From the NCBI GenBank assembly GCA_032191485.1, contig JAVDOI010000012.1:13849640-13913639 (forward strand): a stretch of 64,000 bases of DNA, read 5' to 3'. The DNA is from Leptoclinus maculatus. Taxonomy: Eukaryota; Chordata; Actinopteri; Perciformes; Stichaeidae. Below the pieces are notes generated by a model, which saw only the letters and a program-made list of their open reading frames with translations, ran no database searches and had not been told where the DNA came from. Shown in pieces: positions 25,778-37,533 of this stretch (position 1 is its first letter; every line of letters begins with the position of its first letter). The position numbers were made by a program, and so were the translations under genes.

Positions 25778-28700
25778 CTTTTTTTACCCGCACCAAAGCA
25801 GCGTTAATGAATTCCCTCAATACAGAGTCTTCTTTGTATCATGGCTCTTAGAGACAAAGACAAAGAGCCTCAGTCATCAGTCGCTCTGAGGCGGCCTTTC
25901 ACCACATGCACCTGCCTATAGCCTCAGTATACTAGCGACACAGCTCGGGTCAGCTTCATGGTTTATAAATACTAGAAAAAAAACTTCATCCTCAGGTTTT
26001 GTCATCAGACATGTTGATATTTGACACAGCTGGGCAGTGAAGCACTAATCAAACTCAATATATCCCTAATAGAATCACCACACGGCACAAATACAAGCGC
26101 TCAAGTGTGTTTTCATATGTAGAACGAGTCCACCTGCGTGTTGTTGTTGGTGTGACTTTGCAATCTGTCACACAGGCCAAAGCTCATACTGTCGCACACC
26201 TGTCTCACTGCCTCCCTGCAGCTCTCTCATCTCAAACAGTACAAGCACACATGCATGCTCGTGTCAGGACCAATCACAGTGCCGCGCTGCAGACAGCCTC
26301 TCCACGAGTTATGCGTTTGATGATGTATGTGCATGACTGTATGTATTTGCATCATAAACACATGGACTCATGTGGTTTCTATGTATTTCTGTCTCTGCGG
26401 CGACGTCTACCGCTGAGAATCTGTGTTCCTGCATTACACCACTCAAGAGGATTAAAGCGCTCACACTCATTCACACACAAACACACAAGCCCATGTCATT
26501 GCATAACTACACATGCACAGGCACGAGCATCCCCCACCCCCTCCTCGCTCCCTTCATCATGCACCATGAGCTCACGCCCCCTGCAGGCACTGAGGAGGCG
26601 GAGCCACGTGGCCTGGCACTGCACTTTTAAGGCGGTATCGCTTAAGGTGGCGAGATCTAAAAGCAAAGGCAGTACAATCATTTTGGCAGACGGTTACTCT
26701 GAATGCTGGTATGTTTTTCTAACTACTACATTTAATACCAACACATGACTCTCAATACTGTGTTGGTTTGTGCTCAGTCATACTGTAGACACATAAATCA
26801 TATTCATAAACCTACTATCTTTTCAGTTAATAAACTGTCCTTAAAGATGCTAATTTGGTAACTTAAATTCACATTCTGTCACATTTGCTCAAACTGTCAC
26901 TACATCCTAACAGTAGAACATGAGACGGATAATCTGTGGAGTTATTAGGTTCCTCTGCCTCCTTTAAGGTCTCCTAATGACATTTGCAAGATTCTACTGC
27001 ACCCGAAGAACAGCAACCAATCAGAGCCGAGGAGTCTCTCACGCAGCTGCCAATCACTGCTCCGATCAGACTGTCAAGCTAGACAGTGCTGATCAAATAT
27101 AAATTGACTCTGTTCCTGCGTTGCCTATTTCACAAATAGGGAGTCGTCCCCCATTTTACCATATATATCTAGAAGCATATTATCTATAAAAAGATATCAA
27201 AATACAATTTCCATCAGGTTTCTTTCGTATATTTTGATGTAGACATCATGTTCTAATTGATTTTCTTCTGTAAAGACAGATTTGCTTTCTGTTCCTTTAA
27301 CCTATCTGTTATTGTGTTCTGCAGGTGGGGAACTACAAACGTGCTGTCAAGAGAGTTGATGACGGCCATCGGCTCTGCAATGACCTCATGGGCTGCCTGC
27401 AGGAGCGTGCCAAGATAGAAAAAGCGTATGGTGATCAGCTAACTGCATGGTCCAAGAGATGGAGACAGCTCATTGAGAAAGGTCAGCATGCGGGATGGGG
27501 GTCAATAAAATGAATAGCTCAACAAATGAACGGTGTTCACGCTGTCTTTCAATTTGCCAAAGCTCCGTTTACACAGTTTGCTGTTTGCTCTCTGCTAATA
27601 TTTGGCTGCATGTTATTGCGCTAAATATTTTATCTGGAATGAATCATTTTGTCCGCCCCCCCCCCCCCCACAGGCCCACAGTACGGCTCTGTGGAGAGAG
27701 CCTGGCTGGCTGTGATGACCGAGGCAGAGAAGGTGAGTGAGCTGCACCAAGATGTGAAGAACAACCTGATGAACGAGGACGTGGAGAAAGTGAAGAACTG
27801 GCAGAAGGAAGCCTATCACAAGCAAATGATCGGAGGCTTCAAAGAGGCCAAGGAGGCGGATGAAGGCTTCAAGAAGGCTCAGAAACCGTGGGCCAAAAAG
27901 CTCAAGGAGGTGAGGGGGATGGAGACGAATGTATATGACTCATCATCTTTGTCTTTGGTGTAACAGAGCAATTCATATTCATGTAATACAAATGAGCTGC
28001 TCTCACCTCGTGCTGGTGATGTTGTTCTGTGTCCAGCTGTGTCACGCCAACATTCATTCACTCATCTTTCACTCTCCACTGTTTAAAACCTTTTAAACCT
28101 ATGTTTTGATTGATTGAATATTTTTTTGGTCATAGATTTTAAGTGCCAGGCCCACAAATGTACTGTTTGGTTCTCTCTGACTGCTTTCATAGTGTCATTT
28201 TATGCCACAGCAGGCAGCTCTAATAAACCTGGCACCAAACTGCTGACAGACTCCGTTAGAGACTAGCTGGTGAACATAGTGGAATATTTAGCAGCTAAAG
28301 AGACAGATATTTCCCTCAGGAGTTGGTGGAGACCAAAAAGAGAGAGAATGTTGGACTTACATGCATCAGGTGGACACGAACACGACTTCAAACAAACGAT
28401 AATGTTGCTCCGTAACTGCTGGATGTGTAAATAAGGCAACTGTTTTCTAACAAGTTGACCATGTCAACTTAGAAGGTGTTAATATGTCAACACTGTGTTC
28501 CCAACTTGTTTCCACTGCCCTTGTGGACTAAATGTTATTTATTGGAAAATTAATTTCATGTGGATGTCTAATCAGTGCTGATGGTAAATGTCTTCCACTG
28601 AACTTTTTCATGTATTTGGTTTAGTCAAAAGTTATGTCGAACCGCACTATTAGGCTATCTTGAGTGTCTATGGGTCCACGCTGTGTCTGAGGGGGAGGCC

Positions 28701-31700
28701 CTGTTGAGGCCAATCCTTGAGTTTCTCCATGACAAAGTCTGTGGCTGCACCCATTGTGGTTTCACTGGCACGTTTCCAGATTCACAGGTCTGAGAGCTAC
28801 ATTTGAACAAACTTCACTGTCTAAAAGCATTAAATAAACACTGTGTTTAAGGTTGTTTGGGTCCGTTGCTTTAGGCCTGGACCTGTATGATATGAGAGGA
28901 CTCGGAGCATATTAGACCCTCACTGACCTTGACTCTGACTGGTTTTTTTTGACTCTCCATGGAAAACTTACAGTATTGTATTTGTACTTTTGTTGTTGTT
29001 GTTGTTTTTTTTACCATAAGTAGCAAAATAAGACGCTGGTCGTGGATACAAGGACATAATAACATCTATGCAGTTTTAGATACTGATCACATTAAGATCT
29101 GTTATCGTGTCTGGGCAAGGTCAGTCCCTCTTTGAGACGAGTTGATGTGACTTCCTTCGGTCACATTAGATAATGTATGTGAGATGTAATGCCTGCTGTG
29201 TTTGGACAAACAGATGGAGGCAGCTAAGAAGATATACCACATGGCCTGCAAGGAGGAGAAGCTGGCTGCAGCCCGCGAGGCCAACGGCAAGACTGAGGCT
29301 TCTGTCACAGCAGACCAGCAGAAGAAACTCCACGAGAAAGTGGACAAATGCAAACAGGACGTGCAGAAGGTGAGAACGAGGCCGTGGGAAAAGAGAAGAC
29401 AGAAAAGTCCTTTTTAGTTTTATTTAGTTTGAGGAGAGTGAAAAACAAAGATGTGAAAAAACACGTAAATACACACAATCACATGCATATAAAACATTGT
29501 CACACTGGTCAGTAGATCCAAGACATGTTTCTATGCAAACACACAGAAAAGCATCATGTTGTCTTATCTTTGCTGGGCCAGGCCTTTTTCTCACAGCAGC
29601 TTTAAATTAGTGACCAGTCAGGGTTTTAAATGGCTATCAATCAGGCTAATTGATCAGGTCATTTTCACATATTCTTATTCAAATAAACAGCGTACGGTGT
29701 TGTGTTGTGATGGATGTATGCAGTGTACAAGGCAATCGTGTTTCGCTTATAGGAACAGATATATTTAGTTGTACAACATTGTCACAGCGCCACGATCAAC
29801 CCTTTTTTGAAGATGAGTTGTAGCGCAAGCTCGGAGGAACATCTAAACTAAACCACGCCGGTTTCTTTTGCACAGAGGCTTCAGTTATCAGCGTGTTTTC
29901 TGTTTTCTGTCTCAGGCTAAAGAAAAGTATGAGAAGTCTCTGGAGGAGCTGAATAAGTGCACCCCGCAGTACATGGAGTGCATGGAGCAGGTGTTTGACC
30001 AGTGCCAGCAGCATGAAATCAGGAGGCTGACCTTCCTCAAGGAGGCCTTGCTGGACATCAAACGCCATCTCAACCTCACCGAGAACCAAAGGTTAGCCGG
30101 GCGAAGGGACACAGCTTTACTTAAGTGTTCTAGAGCTGCAGCTTTGAGATCAAGGACTGTGTGTTCTCCGACATATGGTTCAGTACAGCGCTGTGTGAGA
30201 GGTAAAACAGACATATTCATTGATCATTATGGTCTGCTATGTGTATATTATTGTGTTTTATCTCTGTATGCTTCTTGCTGCAGCAGTGTAGTTCATCTAC
30301 CTTTCTATTATTCCCCCTCAATCCGATGTAAATGCAGTTAGTTCATAGTTATGTATGCAACGTGGGCAAAACAACTCTTTGAGCATGATTGCATACTGTA
30401 CCTTTTACTTTTAATCAGAAATGATCACATTACAAACACATTTTATAACAGATTAGTTTGATTTGTTTTGTCACATTCAGCACAGTTCGCCTCAAATTGA
30501 TTAATCTCAACACACTTCTCAACCAGGCGTGCATTTCTCATTAGCGGTCACACTCACAGCACTAATTAATTGATTATGCAGTCAATGACGTTTCTGCCAA
30601 ACTGAATTTGAATTGAAGTCGAATGCCTGTCATATTCTGGGTTGTTTTTAACCTGCGTGGAACAACAAAGCCGGGACCCACAGCAAAGTGGTTTTCAGGG
30701 TCTTTCATCAAACCTGCCTTTTGGTTGCCATGCGTCATTCAAGCTCTTTGCTCTTTAGAGGATTGCGATGTAGTTTATCCCGATTGTTCATCGTTCACAT
30801 TTTACTACTCATGACCTCACCTGTGTTGCCCTGAACGGCTGGTTTGACAAAGTAATACAACTACACCGTTTTAATCTCTTACACATTGCAGAGATTTGGG
30901 GAAACTGTAGCAATATAAACAATACTATCTTTGTAAAAGATTATCAGGATTATTCAGGCCAAATACTTCAGCTGCTGAGGGCTTCGGCAGAAAACTCAGG
31001 GAGACGCTTCATTCTTGTCGTGACCTAATGTTGGATCTCGCTCAACCCAGAATGTGAACTACATTGTGGGTTCTGTCGCCAAGTTGGCAGCAGACCCCGG
31101 GCTCTCTTCTGGCACTTTTCTGCCTCACCATTATGTTCCATTTTCCTCCTCCTCCTCCTCCTCAGCTATTCTACAATATACAGAGACCTGGAGCGCACCG
31201 TCCTGTCGTCAAACACACAAGAGGATCTGAAGTGGTTCAGCAACAACCACGGTCCCGGGATGCATATGAACTGGCCTGCTTTTGAGGTACAATGTTAAAC
31301 CTCCATTCACAAACAGTAGACGCCTCTCTTCTTTATTTACTACTCTTCTATATTCCGCTTTTATGTGTTTCCTTTTACTTTAATATCCAGGAATACAACC
31401 CAGACCAGGCCGCTGCTCCCCCAAAGAAGAAGAAACCAGACGGAGCCCCACCCACTCCGAGCACCGACCATGTGGCTCCACCTGGTGACCGTAGCAGGTT
31501 AGTAATCTGTTGTTTACAAGCACACTGCAAAGCAATGAAATTATATTTCGTTAAGAATGTCATTATTACATTGCATGGACTGAACTCGTATTTCTTTTGG
31601 TCAAATTCAATTTTTTAAAGGATAATATTAGTCGTCTCATGAAAAGAGCAAAACTAACACGTTCTAGTCTTGTCTCAATACGCACTGACTACAGTTCCCA

Positions 31701-33998
31701 CTCCCAAGCCCATTAGACCTTTCTGTACACATCTTTAAAAATGGGTCACAAATACATACTTTCACGTTTTTAATTCGCTAAATAATTTCCTAAAACAGAC
31801 GGGCTGTAGTTTTTAGTTAATGTTACTCAAACAGGATTAAATTGTGTATTAGTTGGGGACTATTTTTCAGCAGAGTATTTACAGCAGCGGGATGGTGTAC
31901 GTGGGATCAATTCTAAATAAACTACAGTGCCCATGTTCACCATAGAGAAGGAAAACATCTCCCGGTGCAACGATGCGACTGTTAATGTGTTTTTAATTGT
32001 TTTTTTAATCGTTTGAATCTGCAGCACGGAGAAATAAGCTACACAGACGATATGTGTTGGTTTGGACCTTTTTGTGTGATTTGTTGACAATTTGTTGACT
32101 TTGAAAATACTTTTTATTATTTACTCACCCTGCATTTCCTCTATTCTCCAGTGTGAGCAGCTATGAAAAAAACCAAGCTTACTCGACTGAGTGGTCCGAC
32201 GATGAGCAGCCCGCTACGCACTCTGGCAACGAAAACGGCGGCAACGGCAACTCTTTTGAAGAAGATTCCAGCACTGGGAAAGCCGTCCGTGTCCGAGCTC
32301 TCTATGATTATGAAGGCCAGGAGCAGGATGAGCTCACCTTCAAAGCAGGTATTTGTGATGACACAGGAGATATGATTTACCATCATACAGTTCATGTTTT
32401 CTCATTCATTTATGAACGTATTAATGTTTATAAAGGGGCTGGAACGCTGTAGTTTAATCATAAGATGACAACCAGGTGGTCAAGAATCACCAGCTCTCTC
32501 CTGGTTCCTGTTCTAAAGCTCACTTCCTCTATAGAATAGATAGCAGTGGTTAGTCAATAATTACCACATGGAAAACAAATTACAGGCACTTGCCACCAAT
32601 TAACACAAGCTCTGGGAAATGGTGTTAAAACGTGCTTTAGAGGCCAACACAGTGACATGACTAACGATTTAAAAGCACGCTTTACTCAGAAAACCTGCTG
32701 ATGAAGCCACAGCTCTGCATCTTCATCATCCTGTTGTTCTGCACATCCAGATGAGGTGTTTTTAAGTCCTCTCATGGATATCTGGCAATGACTAAAGGGT
32801 CTTTAAAGACGGTTAATACCTACATGCAAATTCTGTTAGTTCCTTTGCCCGGCGGACATTTTGTAAACAAAGTTACTATTTACATTAAGTGTTACTCACC
32901 AAAACTCGTTATGTGTGTGTCCTTGAGGTCTAACAAACATGTTGAATTGTTTTCTTATCTCAGAAAAATCCCTAAAGCTGATTTGGTTTTTTTATATTTA
33001 GAAACCTGCATTGTTTGCAGGACAAACAGGAACCCGCTCATGAAAGCATTGTTCCATAATGCCACTGTTAAAGGTACCACGGGGGACCTTTAACTTACTT
33101 TGCCTTTACTGTGGGGTGAAACTTGATCTTTAAATTTGGATAATTTTAAAGGGCCAGTGTGTAGCATCTATAGGGATCTATTGGTAGAAATGTAATATGA
33201 TATTAATAAGAATGTTTTCTTTACTCACTGTAAATAGGATTCACTGTGTTTCGTTACCCCAGAATGAGACGTTTATATCTACAGAGCGGGTCCTCCTTAC
33301 GGAGTCCACTATGTTGCAGCGTCACGTTTCTACAGTAGCCCAGAACGGACAAACCAAACACTGGCTCTAGATACGGCTTTTCACGTTTTTTTGCGTCGGC
33401 CACCGTAGTTCTCATGCAGTCAGATTGCAGTTGGTTGCAATCTGCAACCTCACCACTAGAAGCCGCCAAATCCTAAACACTGGTCCTTTAAACCAACAAG
33501 AACAAAAACACAAATTCTTTATTCCCCGACCACAGTTTTAATCCTAGCAGTGTGGATAAGTGTAAGACAAGTTGTTGTTTCATCTGGAGTTATGTGTCAA
33601 ACGGTTTCTTGGATTATAAGAAACCTAAGCTAACTTTTTACTGACAGTATTTTAATATTTACTGTACAGGCGCGATAACCGTATCGACTTTCTCGTCTAA
33701 CTGGGGGACACTTGAATTCCGACACAGTACAAAAACAGACATAACATCAGGAAGTATTACAAAAGACCTAGAGTGCATTAATCAGAATAAATGTGGAGCT
33801 TTAATTCACAGATACCTTCATTTTTTTCGATTTACATTCACGATACAAAGGACTGCGTGTTCATTAAGGAGTGGTGTCTCCTTCACAGGTGACGAACTGA
33901 CCAAGACTGAGGACGAAGACGAGCAAGGCTGGTGTAGAGGTCGCTTGGACACTGGCCGAGAGGGACTGTACCCGGCCAATTATGTCGAGCCAATCTAG
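24403..33998 (+). CDS. pacsin1: PACSIN1 (syndapin 1), F-BAR and SH3 protein
   Basis: Nine coding exons join in phase to 439 aa: 24403-24462, 27325-27481, 27674-27909, 29214-29369, 29916-30091, 31166-31286, 31391-31497, 32152-32348, 33889-33998. The first coding exon begins at an acceptor at 24333, so about 70 nt of it is 5' UTR. The protein starts MSGSYDE and continues SFWEVGNYKR, typical of PACSIN1. The F-BAR domain covers roughly residues 10-290 (EKGPQYGS, KAQKPWAKK, NGKTEAS, MEQVFDQCQQ); a proline- and lysine-rich linker follows; the SH3 domain is 384-439 (ALYDYEG, DEQGW, GLYPANYVEPI). The family shapes membrane tubules and binds dynamin, N-WASP and synaptojanin through SH3, mainly at synapses. 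Human PACSIN1 is 444 aa. Oddity: the linker has no NPF motif; the usual second site reads NSF. PACSIN2 and PACSIN3 fit less well at the N terminus and at LNLTEN. Which teleost paralogue (1a or 1b) is not resolvable here. Confidence 0.96.
24463..27324 (+). other. PACSIN1 intron after coding exon 1
   Basis: A 2.9-kb intron bounded by GTAAAG and TTCTGCAG. It holds a GT microsatellite and a 213-aa open frame (26107-26748) that I reject as chance. No further exon is seen. Confidence 0.85.
25743..25774 (+). repeat. (GT)n microsatellite in PACSIN1 intron
   Basis: About 16 GT units in the intron after the first coding exon. Confidence 0.93.
28110..28470. repeat. Probable dispersed repeat in PACSIN1 intron 3
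   Basis: Wording such as gagactagctggtgaacata, agcagctaaagagacagata and ttccctcaggagttggtgga is familiar from interspersed fish repeats. There is only one copy in this window, so the call rests on recollection. Confidence 0.4.
33145..33492 (+). mobile_element. Non-autonomous DNA-transposon-like element (MITE), copy 2
   Basis: It lies in the last PACSIN1 intron. The left end TTTAAAGGGCCAGTGT is the near-exact inverse of the right end ACACTGGTCCTTTAAA. The internal sequence aligns with the copy at 21108-21538 in the same orientation. No open frame of note is present, so it would need a transposase supplied in trans. Confidence 0.8.
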
Positions 33999-36860
33999 TC
34001 ACGTTACTGGACAAGGACACGCCATTGGAGGAAGCTTGAACTGTCCCGTCCAATTGCATCGCACATAGCCAGAGACTTAAGAGCAACACATCCCTTGCCC
34101 AACAGATGCGCCAAGCAGTCTTGCCCAAATAAAAACTTAGTAACCTAAAAGACAATATATCAATATAATATATTTTATCCAGCATTTGGGGTGGGTGGAC
34201 TTACACATTTAAAAACAGGAGCAGCAGTTACTCCAGTATATACACACTCAACTATAACATCAAGACAGTGCAGGAACACATTGCTTCTCTGTGTAGCTGT
34301 ATTTAACATATAATGCAGCTTATTTAAACTTGCAGTATACTGCAGTCTGTTCTCTTGTGAATATGGGAAGATAATATAATCAGTTATGCCCATTCGACAG
34401 AGACGAGCTTCTCCAACCTGCATTGTGTATATACGGTGTGATGCCATTTTTGTGTAGCATTTTGAATGCTGTGTGTGGTCAGTCGTCATCCTTACATCTG
34501 GAATGCTGTGTAGTGTTAAAATGTACCACAAACAGTATCCTCTTTTTTTTTTCTTCCTTTTTTTTTTGTTTTTCTTTGTGATTTGGTCCAACCTCTTTTC
34601 CAGTGTGTGCAGTGCTATGTGTTTTTAACTGTTTCTGAACTTTACATAGCAGCATGTGCTATGCAAAAAAAAAAAAAAAAAACCTTGCATTCCTTGAATC
34701 CTGCAGCCTCGTTTAGGCTACAACTTAATGCAACACTTCAACTACAAAATGCAGAGTTCATTGGTTAGCATCACATTCTTCTGGACATGCTTCTGTTTTC
34801 ATGAAAGGAAGCTTGTCGATGAACTGATTTTGTTTCTTTTGTTTCTTTTTTGACATATTTCTTTTCTTAGCATCACAAACCCGTTGACAATATCATCTCC
34901 ATGCAACCCAAGGAAAGGACATACAGTTTTCTGCAGAGGCTTTCATTCTTGGTTCAGTAATTCTGGTCTCATTTTAATCCACTACTGCAAACACGAGTGA
35001 TACATTCGCCTCAGAGCAAAGTGGGATCAAGTCATCTTCTTGGGGTTGCCACTGCAGTATAAGAGGTTGGTTCTGAACATTGCCTGTGCCGGGCACTTTT
35101 CTTCCAGAGCGAGGGGCCAATGGAGGCAGACGGTTGTCTGAAGATCGAAGCCTCTTCAACAGGACATGAATGTACTAGTGTCTGGGCTCGAAAGAGGGCG
35201 CGTTGTCTAAACACGGTTCTCCACCGTCATTTAATACCCTACCTAGCAAAAAGCACTAGTTATGTGGCCCGTCTCCCTGCTGAGCCAAAGAATGACCCAA
35301 TACCATCAACTCTCTGTTTTCTCTCCATGCAATAAGTTCACATATCACATGTGAAACAGCTTCAGTGAGGATCAACTTGTAGCTGCCTCCCAGTCCACCC
35401 AAACTTCATTTGTCTGCAAAACCCAGTGCAATGACACAGGGAATACATTTGTCCCCAGTGCTTCACTGCATGTAAGATGACTCGCACACAATGCATTACA
35501 TGGTCATTTTTAAACTCAATATGTGGAAATTAAATTTATAGCAGGAATTCATCAGATGTTGATTAGTGAGTTATCTTGCTACGAGTTGCACCTAAATCTC
35601 TGATTAGATGGAACCGATGCTTTTTATAACTTAGTTGAAATTTTACTGGACCAACAGCAGTCAGATGTGTTTAGCTCTGTGTCTGGAACAGGATTTGACA
35701 GGTTTGGATCTCACACATGAGGAGAAACACATCACCAGCTCACAAGTTGTGTCTTAGAGTAAAGCTGTCCAGCATAGCAAAAAGGACTACTATCATTAAA
35801 CTGTCCCACTTCCTTGACGTGCGTATGCACACAGACACACACACAGACACACACACACAGATATATACTTACAAATATATATACACATGCATTAAACACA
35901 CAAGTTCAAACACATAATCCACATTACCAGGTTAATATTTTGGGGGAAAACATCATCCAGTGTGTATGAGTTGTGTAAATGTAACAGAAAAAAAAGTAAC
36001 AAAAAAAAAAAATGCAAGTGATTGACTATTAAGACAAAATGTAGTGTTATACATGTAAATGTGATTCATTAAAATAACAGCAATGGAAAACATATTAACT
36101 AATAGGTACCATATCGTATGAATTTCATTGCAATGGAATTGTCAGTGTATCATAAAAGCGTGACGTTATCCCACGCTGTCAGATTTGTATATGATGATGT
36201 AATTTAAAGATTATATTCTATTGTAACTGTACAACTGTGTTGAGTTGAAAAATGAGACCTAACCATGTTGAGGCAGTAAAAAGGTGTACATGTAAATGCT
36301 TTTTTATGTTGATCTCTTCCTTATGCACACAGGGGACAGCAGCTCATGTTGTGGAAACCCTATATTAGTGGTCTAGAAGATGTATGTTTATAGTTAGTGA
36401 TGTACTTTTATCTCCTAACTGGTGTAGTGCCTGTTCATCTTGATGTAACAAGAAGTTCATTTAAATATGCATAAAGATGATTATGATCACAGATAATAAT
36501 GATGATGGTGATGAAAAACCCGACTCAAATTTGTTGTGATGGTGTCAATATTGCGATATTGGTTTGAAAGGGGAAACAAGTTTGTTGAAGGAAAAAAAAA
36601 AAAAAGTTAGTGTCCGTGTGTTTTTTGTATGGACTTTGTGATTTATACGATTCATTTTTTCTACTTTTAAAAAAAGACAGCATTTGGTAATATATTTCTT
36701 TATTCTGGATCCTGAACATAATCCCAAAGATATAAATGTAAAAAGGATTATCCATCAAGGCTGGGTTAAAGATGTTCACTTACCTTTGCATTGCTCTGCA
36801 ACTTTTGACTACTGACACTTGAATGGGAATATCAATAAGTGCCAATGTTTAAAAAATAGA
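33999..36860 (+). other. PACSIN1 3' UTR and downstream sequence
   Basis: Directly after the PACSIN1 stop. A first possible polyadenylation signal, AATAAA, occurs at 34129-34134. T-rich and A-rich tracts follow (34540-34568, 34664-34681). The sequence up to about 36.3 kb has the stop-rich, AT-rich look of a long neuronal 3' UTR, but its end cannot be fixed from sequence alone. No other gene is seen; PACSIN1 and SPDEF are convergent across this stretch. Confidence 0.5.
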
Positions 36861-36864
36861 ATTT

Positions 36865-37215
36865 AAAGGAATAGTGACAATTTTGGGGGAATTATGGTAG
36901 TTCGCTTTCTTGCCAAGAGTTAGTTGATACCCCACAATGTTAGATATGTAGCTGGAGCTAGCAGCTGGTTAGCTTAGATTAGCTTAGCACAAAGACTGGA
37001 GCCTCGCTCTGTCCAAAGAGATCAAACCTCACCTATCAGCACCCCTGAAGCTCTTTATAGAGGCTTTAGAGGTGCTCATATATTGATTAATTTCTTAAAA
37101 ACCTTTGGACAAAGCTGGCTATCTGTTTCCAGTCTTTATGCCAAGCTACGCTAGCCGACTGCTGGCTCCAGCTGCACAAGTACTCTGCGGAAATGAGAGC
37201 GACATCAATCCCCTC
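36865..37215. repeat. Dispersed repeat family D, copy in the PACSIN1-SPDEF intergenic region
   Basis: It contains gctttcttgccaagagttag, ttagcttagcacaaagactg and ctggctatctgtttccagtc. It aligns in order with the copy at 37770-38050. Confidence 0.65.
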
Positions 37216-37533
37216 ATCTACAATAAAAGTAAATTATTATTATTTCTTTCAAATGTTTTCCATAGTAAGAAGAAAGATCCTTTTGAGAAATCAAACATCG
37301 CACCAAAAAAAATACATTTCAAACAAGAGTGATAAAGACCAAATAAAATCATTATTAAGAATAATAAAGTAGAGTGGTGATAGGCAGGAGTGCATAGTTC
37401 AGTAGGCAGTCTTTACAATTGAAATGAAACATTATAATGAACGAACAGGCTTCAGAGTTCATGTCACTCCGACTGTATGTCCAGCATATCTTCCTCCTCA
37501 GCTCGTTGTCTTCAGATCAGCCGATCCTCTTCA

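Noticed and set aside
26107..26748. 213-aa plus-strand open frame
   Set aside because: It lies inside a PACSIN1 intron, has no domain-like pattern or exon partner, and its His, Thr and Ser richness reflects CA-rich DNA.
29868..30341. 157-aa plus-strand open frame as an independent gene
   Set aside because: Its middle is PACSIN1 exon 5 (29916-30091); the parts outside are intron read-through.
24403..33998. PACSIN2 or PACSIN3 as the identity of the F-BAR gene
   Set aside because: The start MSGSYDE, the LNLTEN segment and the adjacency to SPDEF favour PACSIN1; the linker is also shorter than that of PACSIN2.
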